Shown one piece after another: positions 1-11,845 of a DNA stretch of 64,000 nt. Positions within the stretch are counted from its first letter, which is position 1; each line of letters starts with the position of its first letter. The notes under the pieces are model-generated. The model was given only the letters and a program-made list of their open reading frames with translations. It did not search any database and was not told where the DNA came from. The DNA is from Strongyloides papillosus (taxonomy: Eukaryota > Nematoda > Chromadorea > Rhabditida > Strongyloididae), in the NCBI GenBank assembly GCA_005656395.1, contig SRSI01000018.1, positions 62,001 to 126,000 on the forward strand, read 5' to 3'. The position numbers and the translations under genes were made by a program.

Positions 1-657
1 ATTGAATTTTTCGTAAAAAAATGAGACAAAAGAAAAAATTGATGCTTAAATTAGTATAGCTCATTTTTTTTGTAAAGGTAGAAACTTTGTTAAGCTCCCA
101 CTTTTAAATTAGACTAAGATCTATACTATGAATATTGTCTTATTCGTTTAAATCAAGTTATCACTAAGTTATAGCTATTTAAATTTTTCTTTGAAGAATG
201 GTCGTCTCTCTTTGAACCATAGTTTGGTCAATTACCAATCAACCCTAATATTATTATGCTTCCCAACTATTTTAAAGTTGTACTTTTTAAATGTCATACT
301 TACCAAACTATTTTACTAACTTTAAAGGAAATTATCTTTCACACAAAACTATAAAAAAGAAGGAATCAAAAGGGTTTTTTTAAGAATAATTTGGGCAATT
401 TATATCATAAATTTTTGAATATGATCTAACCTCTTTAGTAAGAAAAAAACTAAAATTTTTGGCTATTTACTCAAAAAATCGGTTGAATTTGTTAAAAATT
501 ATGGCAGAGACAAAATAAATTCATTTATTATAGAAAAGAAAAAAAATATTTATACTTTCTTTTAAAATTACCATTCAATGATATGTCACATAATATTTGT
601 TATCATAGTGGTAAAGTCTTGAAGTATCTTGAAAAAATTTTCATAAAAATTTATTTT
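1..657. repeat. SCP-array spacer, copy A
   Basis: No gene is seen. The stretch is a copy of the spacer that also lies at about 2450-3139 and 11150-11845. The shared text includes the run around 120-200 (ctatactatgaatattgtc and what follows), which recurs almost unchanged at 2590 and 11300. It lies on the 3' side of the first SCP/TAPS gene. The last 100 bases before the stop codon differ more between copies. Confidence 0.75.
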
Positions 658-1833
658 TTAATTATCCAAGTATATAATATGACGAATATTTTGACTGTAA
701 TTTCCTGGAATGTTCCCTTTTGGAGAAAATAAGCATGCAACAACAGTGATAGGGGATAGATCTAGGTTTACATCTTTATTAATACCACATCCAATTTTTT
801 TAGATCCACGCCAAATTATTTGTGTAAAGTTATTATGATGATGAGAAATATTATCAGGATCATCAAATTTGATATCGTAAAAATCGGAAATCCATTGAGA
901 AAAACCATAATCGTGGTCATCATCGTTTGAGTAAAAAGTCAACATTCCAACATCTTTATAAGGATTAATAACATTTCTTTCTTTTTCAGTTGATTCTTCG
1001 GTAAGTTTTTGTGCTCTTTTAGATAATTCAGGGTCCACAGTAAGATCGTTTGCTTGGAAAAGCCTACGTTCTTTGTTTATTTTTTCTATTAACTGTGAAA
1101 TATTAGTAGAAAAACATAGTCAACTTACATCTAATTTTTCTTTGGTATATTTACCAAGATGTATTTGAGGTCTTGGTTTAGATGTAGACGTAGATGCTAA
1201 TGTAGATGTAAAGGCAGAAATTGATGAAGGTTTTGTAGTTACCGTAGTAGGAGGTTTTTGAGTTGAAGTTACAATTTTTGAAGGAGGAAGTTTTTTTGAT
1301 GTGGTTTGAGTTGTAGTAGGTCTCTTTGGTGGTGTTACAGTTTTCTTTGGAAGTGTTATAGATCTTTTAGCTGTAGTTTTAGATGGTGTTCTAGTTACGA
1401 GTCTAGATGTTAGTCTAATTGGACCTCTAGATGGTCGACCAGGTGAAGGTTTTCTAGTTTGAGGTTTGTTTAATGGAGGTTTCCCAGGTAAAGGTTTTGA
1501 AGATTGTGGTTTTCCTACTAAAGGGTTTTTAGTTGTAGGCCTATAATGTGTAGGTTTTTTAGGTGGAACTTTTGTTTTCGTTATTTTCTTTACAACACTT
1601 TTTTTTTGCCCTTTTTTCTCATCAGCTTGTCGTTTTCTTAGATATTTACTTTCACTTATAGAATAAATCAAAGAGTCTTGATTGATGAAATTTTTTGAAG
1701 ATAAGTCATTTTGTATAAAATTTAACAATGCACTATCGTCATTTTTTACATTTTTTTCTAATGCGTGATATTGAGAAAATAATATAGATAAAGTGATAGT
1801 TATAATACAATAATTACTATTAAAATTATACAT
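658..1833 (-). CDS. SCP/TAPS (CAP-domain) secreted protein 1
   Basis: Two exons, 1833-1129 and 1092-658, joined across a 36-base GTAAGT...CAG intron in phase 0, give 379 residues. Residues 1-25 look like a signal peptide. A conserved acidic region follows (NFIQNDLSSKNFINQDS near 38-54) and ends in LRKRQ, a dibasic site at 67-68 suited to proprotein cleavage (inference). Residues 70-235 are a basic Lys/Thr/Pro/Ser linker, probably O-glycosylated. Exon 2 is a CAP domain with FTQIIW, KKIGCGI and CLFSPKGNIPGNY. The position where classical CAP proteins carry a cavity His before the TQ..W motif is Asn here. The protein is presumably secreted. SCP/TAPS proteins of parasitic nematodes often act at the host interface, but no specific role can be read here. 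It is the first of nine same-strand paralogues. Confidence 0.88.
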
Positions 1834-1947
1834 TTTTAGTTTTCAACTTTAATTTCAAAAAGAATTCTTTTTATTGCTTTCATTATTTACTTAAAATCAA
1901 AAATATGTTATTCGATTATCTAAAGTAAATTTAAACATTTGAAAACA

Positions 1948-2000
1948 AGACATATGCAAAAAAATATTTATATTCTTAATATTATCACTTATATGGATGA
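1948..2000 (-). promoter_or_regulatory. Conserved upstream block of SCP 1 with TATA-like core
   Basis: Read on the minus strand, a TATAAG-like core is followed by about 25 variable bases and a poly-T plus GCATATGTC motif, 115-167 bases before the start codon. The same block stands at the same distance before every intact paralogue, so it is probably the core promoter. Transcription start is not known. Confidence 0.5.
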
Positions 2001-3139
2001 ATTTAATGTAAGCAAGAGTAGTAATTTTTTTAATTCAAATTTTAATGTTCCAAATTATTGATATATTAATAAAAATATTGTTGTTATTTTTTATTTGCGT
2101 AACTGTAGGCGTCGCCTTCAGCAAATACATTTGATTTTCACTAAAAAAAATAGCTACCACTCTTTGGTATGAAACTTGGACAGTTATTAGTCAACCCCAT
2201 TATTTAAATGTTTTCCCCTTTTACTTAAATTGTACTATTCAAATAACTTGCAAGTCAAAAACTTTCATTTATTTTTGAGAAAAGTTATTTTATGACACAA
2301 AATTACATAAAAAAAATGTTTAAAAATGTGGTGTTTTTTAAAAATTACTTAATCTACTATGGTTCTAACTTTTTAAAGCCTTTTATGCGATAATTAAAAA
2401 AAGATACAGCTATTGACAATTTGATCATAAAAATTGAGAAAACTTGAAGAAAGTTGTGATGAAGATAATATTGAATTTTTCGAAAAAAGAAGGGAAATAA
2501 GAAAAAAAATTGATGGTTAAATGAGCATAACTCATTTTTTTGTAATGGTAGAAACTTTGTTAGACTCCCATTTTTAAATTAGACTAAGATCTATACTATG
2601 AATATTGTCTTATTCGTTTAAATCAAGTTATCACTAAGTTATAGCTATTTAAATTTTTCTTTGAAGAATGGTCGTCTCTCTTTGGACCATAATTTGGTCA
2701 ATTACTAATCAATCCTAATATTATTATGCTTCCGAACTATTTTAGAGTTGTACTTTTTAAATGTCATACTTACCAAATTATTTTACTAACTTTAAAGGAA
2801 ATTATCTTTCACACAAAACCATAAAAAAGAAGGAATCAAAAGGGTTTTTTTAAGAATAATTTGGGCAATTTATACCATAAATTTTTGAATATGATCTAAC
2901 CTCTCTAGTTAGAAAAAAACAAAATGTTTAACTATATACTTATAAAAGTCAATTTATTTCGAAAAGAGATATGACGGAGACAAAATAAATTTTTTTATCT
3001 TTTTTTATCATAGAAAAATGTTCATATTTTATTTTAACGTTACCAACTAATGATATATCACTTGATTTTTGTTATCATAGTAGTAAAATTTTTAAATATC
3101 TTGAACAAATTTCTATAAAATCATATTTTTTAATTATCA
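2001..3139. repeat. SCP-array spacer, copy B
   Basis: This spacer lies between the promoter of gene 1 and the 3' end of gene 2. A GC-richer motif (gtaggcgtcgccttcagc) starts near 2106, about 270 bases upstream of the gene 1 start codon. The sequence from 2104 to 3130 matches 10816-11840 almost base for base over long runs. Two units of an old repeat of about 520 bp can be aligned (gtgttttttaa near 2331 and gggtttttttaag near 2850). No coding sequence is seen. Confidence 0.7.
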
Positions 3140-4351
3140 TTAATGTCTATGAATATTCTCTTTATAGTGATCTGGAATGTTTCCTTTTGGAGAAACTAAG
3201 CACACAACTAAAATGGCTTTAGGATTTTTATATTCACTAATACCACATCCAATTTTTTTAGATCCAGCCCAAATTATTTGTGTAAAGTTACTGTAAAAAT
3301 CAGAATTGTTTTCAGGATCCTCAAACTTGAAATCGTAAATACCTGCAAACCATCTATCAAATGCATCAGTAGGTTTTCCTTGTGCAGAATAATAGTACAA
3401 CAATCCATCATTATTTTTATATTTAACTTCCTCATCCAGATCAGTTGCGGAAGTGGCGAGTACTTGTGCTTCGTTAGATAAACCAATATCAATTTCAAGT
3501 TTTTTAGCATGAAAATATTCACGCCCATCATTTATTTGTTTTATTAACTGTAAAATATTAGTAAAAAAACGTAGTCAGCTTACATCAATTTTTTCATCGG
3601 CAAATGGTTCAAGATCTTTTTTAGGTACTGTTTTAGATGTAGACGTAGATGCAGAAGTTGTTAAAGGTTTTGTAGTTGTTGAACCTTTTGTAGTTATTGT
3701 AGTTGTCGAACGTCTTGTAGTTATTGTAGTTGTCGAACGTCTTGTAGTTGCTGTGGTTTTTGGAGGACGAGAAGTTATTTTGGATGTGATTGTAACTGAA
3801 GCAGGCTTTTTTGTTGGTTTTACAGGTCCTTTAGTTGTAGTTTTAGATGCTGGTCTAGTTGTACTTATAGACGGTTTTCCATTTGAACGTTTGGGCGTTG
3901 ACGTACGTAAACGTCCTTTAGTTGTAGGTCTTCTTGTTGTTGATCTCGTAGCTAGAGGTTTTGCCCCTGGCTTTCCGATTGTAGGTCTTGAAGCTAGAGG
4001 TTTTGCCCCTGGCTTTCCGGTTGAAGGTCTTGGAGCTGTAGGTTTTGATGGTTTACGTATTTGAACTGGAGGTTTTTTAGGTGAAACATTTGGTTTGCTA
4101 ATTTTCTTTGGAACACTTTTTTTTGGCTCTTGTTTCACACCAACTTGTCGTTTTCTTAAATATTTATTTTCACTTATAGAATAAATCAAAGAGTCTTGAT
4201 TGATAAAATTTTGTGAAGATAGATCATTTTGTACAAAATTTAACATTGTACTATCTTCGTTTTCTACATTATTTTCTAATGCATAGTATTGAAAAAATAA
4301 TATAGATAAAGTGATAATTGTAATATAGTAATTCATATAGAAATTATACAT
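3140..4351 (-). CDS. SCP/TAPS (CAP-domain) secreted protein 2
   Basis: Exons 4351-3584 and 3547-3140 are separated by a 36-base intron and encode 391 residues. The layout is signal peptide, acidic pro-region, LRKRQ, a linker of about 185 residues, then CAP. The linker contains internal repeats: a Gly-Lys-Pro-Gly-Ala-Lys-Pro-Leu-Ala unit appears twice, and an Arg-Arg-Ser-Thr-Thr-Thr-Ile-Thr-Thr unit also twice. The linker therefore seems to change by short tandem duplication. The CAP exon keeps FTQIIWAGSKKIGCGI and CLVSPKGNIPDHY. Its CAP exon is closest to that of SCP 4 (shared DPENN, YSNFTQ and KKIGCGIS). Function beyond secretion is not readable. Long antisense open frames across the linker reflect its codon bias and are not genes. 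Confidence 0.88.
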
Positions 4352-4465
4352 TTTAAATTTTCGATATAAATTTCAAAAGGAATCTTTTTATTGTTTCCTT
4401 TATTTACTAAAAATCAAAAATATGTTATTCGATCATCTAAAGTAAATTTTAACATTTGAAAATTA

Positions 4466-4518
4466 GACAGATGCAAAAAAATATTTTCGTTCTAGATATT
4501 ACTGCTTATATAGATATG
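4466..4518 (-). promoter_or_regulatory. Conserved upstream block of SCP 2 with TATA-like core
   Basis: On the minus strand, CATATCTATATAAGCAG is followed by the poly-T and GCATCTGTC motif. It lies 115-167 bases upstream of the start codon and is nearly identical to the blocks of SCP 4 and SCP 5. Confidence 0.55.
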
Positions 4519-4616
4519 TTTAATGTTACCAAGAGTAGTAATTTTTTATTCAAATTGTAATGTTCCAATTTATTATTATATAAATAAAAATATTGTTATT
4601 ATTTTTTATTTGCGTA

Positions 4617-5737
4617 CACACAAAAAAAAATTCGTTTTTTTGAATATGACACTGCTATTATCATAAAATATCATTGACAATTATAAAACAAATTTTAATT
4701 ACTCTCATTACTAAATTACATTGTTCTTAATGTATTATATGAACGATTTTTTATGTAAAGAGCTTTGCATTCTTTTAACAATCACATCATATAATATCAT
4801 TTAAAAGCGTGAATATTATTACATAATATCATTACTATTTTATGTAAAATGTAATTTTTTTTCAAATTAATCTGAATATAAAATATTTTATTATAAAGTT
4901 ATATTCCTCAATTTATTTTTTGTTTGATGTGCTAAAATATTTATTAAATTATTACAATATAACATATTACTTTATAAATAAACATTTTTTTTACTAGATA
5001 ATGACATAAATTGAAGTATACATAGATAAAAGTTTTTAAAAAATTAAATATAACAATTTAATAAAAAGTACATAAGTATCGATACATATAGTAAAAATAA
5101 TGATTTTGTTATTAATTTATGTCATATTAATAATGTTATTATAATAATTTCTATTACTTAGAACAATCGCAAACGAAAAAAAGAATTTGATTGTATAATA
5201 AAAAGAAGAGAAATATAACATTTAATTTAACAATAATTATTCTAATACAGATGAAGATGATAAATTATACTCATTTGATCAAAACTCTGAGGATTATTTT
5301 AATGATAGTAATTAGTAAAATAAATAGATTCAGTTTTTATTTAATTTCATAAAATGGTTGTTATTATTTTTATACTAAAGAACATTTTTTTTAAAGATTT
5401 CATATTCTTGAATAAAGTAATAAATGAAAATACAATTCACTTCTCAGACTGATATCTAATACAAATTTGTATAAAATAACGTAATTATATTTTTAAAATA
5501 TGATTGAATATTTAAGTTAATAACATCTACAATTTTGCATAAATAACATAGCTAATCTGGTAAAATAGTACTGACTTTAAAATAAAATTATAATTACAAT
5601 AAGATCTTTATAACAATATGCATTTGTTGAGAAATAACAATGCTATTTATTTTAAATAAAATGTATATTCATTATAAAATATTTTTGTTATAAGGATGCG
5701 AGAGCGATCATGATTTGATGAATTTTATTTTTGTGTG
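4617..5737. mobile_element. MITE-like insertion with TA target duplication
   Basis: Inverted ends CACACAAAAA and TTTTTGTGTG are flanked by TA on both sides (4615-4616 and 5738-5739). Removing the 1121-bp insert plus one TA restores the sequence TTTGCGTAACTGTAGGCG found uninterrupted at about 2096 and 10808. The target site and the element are therefore well supported. The interior is AT-rich. A short acidic reading frame near 5245-5320 could be a transposase relic but is too short to name. The TA duplication suggests the Tc1/mariner superfamily. Confidence 0.75.
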
Positions 5738-5739
5738 TA

Positions 5740-6120
5740 ACTGTAGGCGTCGCCTTCGACAAATACATTTGATTTTCACTAAAAAAAATAGCTACCACTC
5801 TTTGATATGAAACTTGGACAGTTATTAGTAAATCTCAATTTTTTAAATGTTTTACTTTTTTGCTTTAATTGTATTATTCGAATAAGTCATAAGCAAAAAA
5901 TTTTCATTTATTTTGAGAAAAGTTTTTTTTGACACAAAATTACATGAAAAAAATGTTTAAAATTGTGGTGTTTTTTAGAAATTACTTAACCTATTATGGT
6001 TCCAACTTTTTAAAGCCTTTTTTGCGATAATTAAAAAAGATACAGCTGATAACTATTTGATCATGAAAATTTATAAAGTTTGAGGAAAGTTATGCTAAAG
6101 ATAATATTTATTTTTACAAA
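5740..6120. repeat. SCP-array spacer fragment
   Basis: This is the part of the gene 2 upstream spacer that continues after the MITE. It starts with the same GC-rich motif (gtaggcgtcgccttcg) and runs parallel to 2104-2460 and 10816-11160. It ends where the dispersed repeat at 6121 begins. No gene is seen. Confidence 0.65.
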
Positions 6121-6640
6121 ACCAGCCTTAGACCCGCCTCCGGCTGGTCCGCAGAGCATATTTTTTATTAAAGCATTTTTATACTAAATTTTTAGTCAAA
6201 GTATGTGTATAAAAAATTGTTCTATTGAGTTACATATTTCTGGAGAAATAAAGTAACCGAAAATACATTGTTATAATATGTTAATACATTATGAAATATT
6301 TCTGTGTTTGAGAATCGTTTCATAACGTTTATATTTATTAAAAGTGTTTAGTTAAACAAAAAATTTACCCAACAAAAAGAATTTTATATCCAAGAGGTAA
6401 ATAAAAATGAATATTTTAAACAACCCAAGTCACTATTAAGATGACTCTTCATCATATTTTTGAAATTGGTATATACAATTTGATATTGTTGCTCTATTAA
6501 TTACATATTTATCTTAATTTTACAAATATGAAAAAGAAAAAAAACAAAAAAATTAATACCTAAAATAACTTTTTTGTTTTTAATCTACAAACTTCGTTAA
6601 TGTTTTTATATTATATGTAAGACTTTGTTCTATGTACTAA
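6121..6640 (+). repeat. Dispersed repeat R1, copy 1
   Basis: The copy starts with a GC-rich hairpin-forming segment (ccagcc...ggctgg, 6122-6147). About 500 bp of this sequence recur at 24990-26770 and, broken up, at 51616-55345. Shared words include gagcatattttttat, tgagaatc and ataaaca..tttgatattgttgctct. It is an old, diverged family with no coding capacity seen. Confidence 0.65.
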
Positions 6641-6839
6641 CATTAGTTTTATTTTCTTTAAACAACTTGGTATAAAATTTTAATATTAGAAAATTTTAAT
6701 TTTTACAAAAAAAATGTTTATCACTTTTCGATCAATTACTTGATCCATTTTTTATTAATCTTTTTTATATTAAGTTAACTTCTTATTTATAAATTGTATT
6801 TTTCAAATGCGTCATAAACCGTTAAATTTCATTAATTTT

Positions 6840-8538
6840 GAAAAGATTTATTTTTGGTAAAAAACTATACAAAAATATGTCAAAAAAGTGGTGTTTTTTA
6901 AACATAATTTAGTCAATTGTGAACCAAATGTTTTATGACACATTTCCCCCCCCCCCCTTAAGTTGGGAAAAAATACATCTATTAAATGTTTAACCGTAAA
7001 ATTTGACCAAGTTTTAAAAAAGTTACGTCTGGAACGAAATTGATTTTTGGAGAAAAAATTGAAAAAAGCAAGAAAAAATTGCATTCAAAGTGGCATAAAT
7101 CCCTTCGTAGATAAGCTAAAAATCTTCGCAATAGTTTTATTTTTTAAGTGAGACCTACATCTATTAAAAAAATCATATTTACTTAATTTTGAGAAGTTTC
7201 TGTTATGTAATAGGTATTTAACTTATTAAGTTTTACCAAAAACACAGTTATCACTTATTGACCCATAATTTGGCCGATAATTTATCAATCTTTTTGCTGC
7301 TGTGTTTCCCCTTTATTCCTGACTTGTACCTTTTAAATGAGTTATAAACCAAAACATTTCATTTACTTTTACAAAAGTTATCCGAAAGAAAAACTATACA
7401 AAAAAAAAGTGTCTAAAAAAATGATATTTTTCAAGTATAACTTGGCCAATTATGGACCAAAAGTTTCGAGTTTTATTTTTCCTCCAAAGTTAAAAAAAAT
7501 ACGTCAAATGAGTATTTTACCATAAAAATTGAAAAAGTTTGAAAAGAGTTATGTCTGGAATAAAATTGATTTTTACAAAAAAAATGGGAAAAAAGGCAAA
7601 AAAGTTGACATTCAAAGTAATATAACTTCTTTCATAGTTGAGCTATAAAGTTTGTTAGATACTTGTTTTTTAAGTTAAACTAATATCTATATAACAGATA
7701 CTATTTTATTTCATTTCATCAAGTTTTGACCATGTTATAACTATTTAACTTTTTAATCATTTTTTTAAAATGGTCACCACTCTTTGTATCATAACTCGGC
7801 TAATTTTTATTACAATTCAATAGGATTGTGTTTCCTTCCTATTCTTGTAGTAGACCTTTTAAATGGTATATAAATTATTGCATATCACTTATTTTGAAAT
7901 AATGTTTACCTCTGGTCAATCTATGCTAAATAAGGCCAAAAAAAACGGTGTTTTTTTAAGATGACATGGCTAATTGTGGCTCAAAACTCTTTAGACTCAT
8001 CTTCCACACTAAATTAAAAAAAAACACATCTTTTGGTTATTTACGCATAAAAATTGGTTAAATTTGAAGAGAGTTATAAGAAAGACAAATTTTATTTTCT
8101 TATTTCTTTTTGTTATAGAAAATGAGAAATAAAAAAAATTTGACGCTTAAATTAACATAACTCGTTTCGTTGTAAAGCTAAAAACTTTGTTAGGCTCTAA
8201 TTTTTAAATTAGACAAAGATTTATATAACGATTATTATCTTTATTGCTTTAATAAAGTTATCACTATGTTATAGCTATTTAAATTTTTTTTAAAAAAGTC
8301 GTCACTCTTTAGACCGTTATTTGGTTATGTACTAATCAATCATATTATTACTTTGTTTCTGGACTATTCTGTAATTTGACCTTTTAAATGATATACTCAA
8401 TAATTTATTTCATTAACGTTGAAAGAAGTTATCTTCTAAACAAAACTATATTAAAAGAGAAGTCAAAAAGAACGTTTTTTAAGAATAATTTAGGCAATTC
8501 TGGCCCCAAATTTTTGAAACTGATACAATCCCTTTAGC
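6840..8538 (+). repeat. Degenerate tandem repeat, unit about 525-535 bp
   Basis: The same ordered set of words recurs four times: an aaagttat...aaaactata word, then gtgttttttaa, then taacttggccaattatgg, then aaattgatttttaca. The gtgtttttt word stands near 6890, 7425, 7950 and 8475, which gives a period of about 530 bp. The same unit underlies 27400-28640 and the inter-gene spacers. A run of ten C residues near 6948 is unusual here. Short open frames in it are not conserved between units and are not called as genes. Confidence 0.65.
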
Positions 8539-9110
8539 TGACATAGTCATTTATCTAATTTAAATAATAATGTGATCAATGATATTTCTTTCTGTGATAA
8601 AGCTTATTAGTAATAAAATTTTGATAAAATTCCCTGATCATTTGGAACGTAATATCTAATCAGTGATAAATTCATTTTTCCAACAACGAATGTTGGTTAA
8701 AAATGTAATGCTTTATTACGACAGATAATAATGCAAGAGTTATTTTAATTTTGATATTTTTGTATTAAGATTTTATAAGAAATTTATCAGTAATTTGCAA
8801 AAAAAATCTTTATTTTCAATTGAAGAATATTTTACATTTATTGACTAATTAATAAATAAGAAGTTTTTTTTACAAATCTTAATACAGAAAAAATGAAAGT
8901 TAAGATAACTTCTCTATTATTATATTTCATGATACTACATTACATTTTTTACTATCATTTAATTTTAGAAAAACGAATTTATCATTTATCAGATATTATG
9001 TTTCAAATAATCAGTAAATTTTATCAAAACTTTGCCACTAATAAGTTTTATTACAAATAATTGGGTTACTGATCATATTGTTATTGATAATAGATAAATA
9101 CCCATGTCCG
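8539..9110. mobile_element. Foldback MITE with long inverted ends
   Basis: About 145 bp at the left (from ctgacatagtcatttatct) reappear inverted at the right (ending agataaatacccatgtccg). The two arms are imperfect but alignable along their whole length, including the inner word gataaatt. Flanks cctttagc and ccttttag may be an 8-9 bp target duplication that has decayed. It interrupts a spacer sequence that is continuous near 430 and 2900. Confidence 0.6.
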
Positions 9111-9335
9111 CCTTTTAGTTAGAAAAAAAAACATATTTTGGCTATTTAATTATAAAAGTTAATTTAATTTGAAAAGAGTTATGACGGAGACAAAATAACT
9201 TCTTTTATATTTTTTTATTTTAGAAAATAAAAAAATGTTTATACTTGATTTAAATGTTATCATTCAATGATATTTTATTTAAATTTTTGTTATCACAGTG
9301 ATAAAGTCTTGAAATATCTTAAAAAAGCTATATAA

Positions 9336-10547
9336 TTATGTTTTTGATTTATCAATTCTTTCGTGAACATTTTGTTTATACTCGCCTTTTATGTTTCCTT
9401 TTGGAGAAAACAAGCATCCAACAGCAAATATATTTGTGTTAGTTTTATCAATACCACATCCAATTTTTTTAGATTTAACCCAAACTAACTGTGTAAAGTC
9501 ATCATAATTTTTAGGAGGATCCTCAAGGTCATCAATTTTGTGATAATAGTATGAATCTGCAATCCAATTACCAAGCACATATTCGACGACATTTTCACTA
9601 GTATTACTAGCAAAATATGTCGTCAACAATCCAAATGTTTGATCAATATTACGAATAGGCACTTGATCCCGTGTTGACCTAGTAGTAATTCTTTGTGCTT
9701 CGTTAGATAATTCTTGGTCAACTTCAAGTTTTGGTGCTTGATAAAGTTCACGAATATAATTAATTTCTTTTATTAACTGTAAAATATTAGTAAAAAAACA
9801 TAGTTAACTTACTTTAAGTTTTTCATGTTCATATGGACCAAGATGTATTGTAGGTGTTGGTTTAAATGTAGACGTAGATGCTGATGTAGAGGCAGAAATT
9901 GATGAAGACTTTGTAGTTGTTGTAGTTGGAAGTTTTTGAGTTGAAACTATATTTTTTGGAGAAGGAGATGGTTTTTTTGTTGTGGCTTGACTTGGAACAG
10001 GTTTTTTTGGTGATTGTGTAGATTTGTTTGTTGTTTTTTCAGATTTCTTGGTTGTAGTTCTAGGTGATAATTTAATTGATGGTTTAGATGTTGATTTAGG
10101 TTTATTCGGTTGGACAGGTGAAGATTTTTTAGGTGTAGATCTTCTAGATGTTGGCTGAGCTCTTCTAGTAGTTGGTCGAGGTTTTGGAACTAGAGGTTTT
10201 CTAGTAAGTCTTGGAGGTACAGGTCTTCCGCCAGAAGGCTTTTTAGTTGGAGATCTTGGTGGTAGAGTTGTTTTAACTGGGGTTTTTGGTTTAGTCTTTT
10301 TCTTTGTAACACTTTTTTTTTGCCCTTCTTTCATACCAGTTTGTCGTTTTTTTAGATAGTTATTTTCACTTATTGAATGAATCAAAGAGTCTTGATTGAT
10401 GAAATTTCTTGAAAATAGATCATTTTGTATAAAATTTAACAATGCACTATCGTCATTTTCTACATTATTTTCTAATGCATGATATTGAAAAAATGATATA
10501 GATAAAGTGATAATAGTAATATAATAATTATTATAGAAATTATACAT
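9336..10547 (-). CDS. SCP/TAPS (CAP-domain) secreted protein 3
   Basis: Exons 10547-9813 and 9776-9336 flank a 36-base phase-0 intron and give 391 residues. A signal peptide, the acidic pro-region and LKKRQ precede a linker of about 175 residues very rich in Lys, Pro, Thr and Ser. Exon 2 has the CAP motifs DDFTQLVW, KKIGCGI and CLFSPKGNIKGEY. The usual cavity His is replaced by Asp. The product is secreted by inference. The linker differs from its neighbours far more than the two ends do, which suggests either relaxed constraint or diversifying change in the linker. Confidence 0.88.
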
Positions 10548-10661
10548 TTTAAATTTTCGATATAAATTTCAAAAGGAATCCTTTTATTGTTTCCTTTATC
10601 TACTTAAAATCAAAAATATGTTATTCGATCATCTAAAGTTAGTTTTAACATTTGAAATTTC

Positions 10662-10714
10662 GACAGATGCAAAAAAATATTTTCGTTCTAGATATTATTG
10701 CTTATATGGATATG
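10662..10714 (-). promoter_or_regulatory. Conserved upstream block of SCP 3 with TATA-like core
   Basis: On the minus strand the block reads CATATCCATATAAGCAA, then poly-T and GCATCTGTCG, 115-167 bases upstream of the start codon. It has the same order and spacing as in the other paralogues. Confidence 0.5.
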
Positions 10715-10815
10715 TTTAATGTAACCAAGAGTAGTAATTTTTTTTATTCAAATTGTAATATTCCAATATATTGATATATAAATAATAATATTGTGATTAT
10801 ATTTTATTTGCGTAA

Positions 10816-11845
10816 CTGTAGGCGTCGCCTTTAGCAAATACATTTGATATTTACTAAAAAAATGTCTACAACTCTTTAGTTTGAAACATGGACAGTTATT
10901 AGTCAATCTCAACTTTTTAAATGTTTTTCCTTTTACTTTAATTGTACTATTCAAATAAGTTGTAAGCCAAAAACTTTTCTTTATCTTTGAGAAAAGTTAT
11001 TTATGACACAAAATTACATAAAAAAGATGTTTAAAAATGTGGTGTTTTTTAAAAATTACTTAATCTACTATGGTTCTAACTTTTTAAAGCCTTTTATGCG
11101 ATAATTAAAAAAAGATACAGCTATTGACAATTTGATCATAAAAATTGATAAAACTTGAAGAAAGTTGTGATGAAGATAATATTGAATTTTTCGAAAAAAG
11201 AAGGGAAATAAGAAAAAAAATTGATGGTTAAATGAGCATAACTCATTTTTTTGTAATGGTAGAAACTTTGTTAGACTCCCATTTTTAAATTAGACTAAGA
11301 TCTATACTACGAATATTGTCTTATTCGTTTAAATCAAGTTATCACTAAGTTATAGCTATTTAAATTTTTCTTTGTAGAATGGTCGTCCCCTATTTGGACC
11401 ATAATTTAGTTAATTACTAGTAAACCCTAATATTATTATGTTTTCAAACTATTTTAGAATTGTACTTTTTAAATGTCATACTTACCAAATTATTTTATTA
11501 ACTTTAAAGAAAATTATCTTCTAAACAAAACTATAAAAAAGAAGGAATCAAAAGAGTTTTATTAAGAATAATTTGGGCAATTTATATCATAAATTTTATG
11601 AATATGATCTAATCCCTCTAGTTAGAAAAAAACAAATTGTTTAACTATTTACTTATAAAAGTCAATTTATTTTAAAATGAGATATGACGGAAGCAAGTAA
11701 ATTCTTTTATCTTTTTTTACCATAGAAAAATGTTCATATTTTAACTTAAAATTACCAATTAATATATATCACTAGATTTTTGTTATCAAAGTGGTAAAAT
11801 TTTGAAATATCTTAAAAAATTTTTATGGAATCATATTTTTGATTA
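10816..11845. repeat. SCP-array spacer, copy C
   Basis: This is a near-identical copy of 2104-3139. It includes the GC-rich motif gtaggcgtcgccttta at its start, and the word gaagggaaataagaaaaaa near 11201 that also occurs at 2490. The high identity shows a recent duplication of a gene-plus-spacer unit, or gene conversion. No gene is seen. Confidence 0.7.

Noticed and set aside
3753..4064. Long antisense open frame across the SCP 2 linker, with similar ones at 13511-13912, 18115-18315, 24449-24676 and 31564-31851
   Set aside because: The Lys/Thr/Pro codons of the linker have no stops when read backwards. The antisense frames change with the linker, have no splice or signal support and are shadows.
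6948..6957. Run of C residues as a possible regulatory or assembly feature
   Set aside because: It lies inside a degenerate repeat unit where other copies have short C runs (ttcccc). It is probably simple-sequence growth or a sequencing effect.
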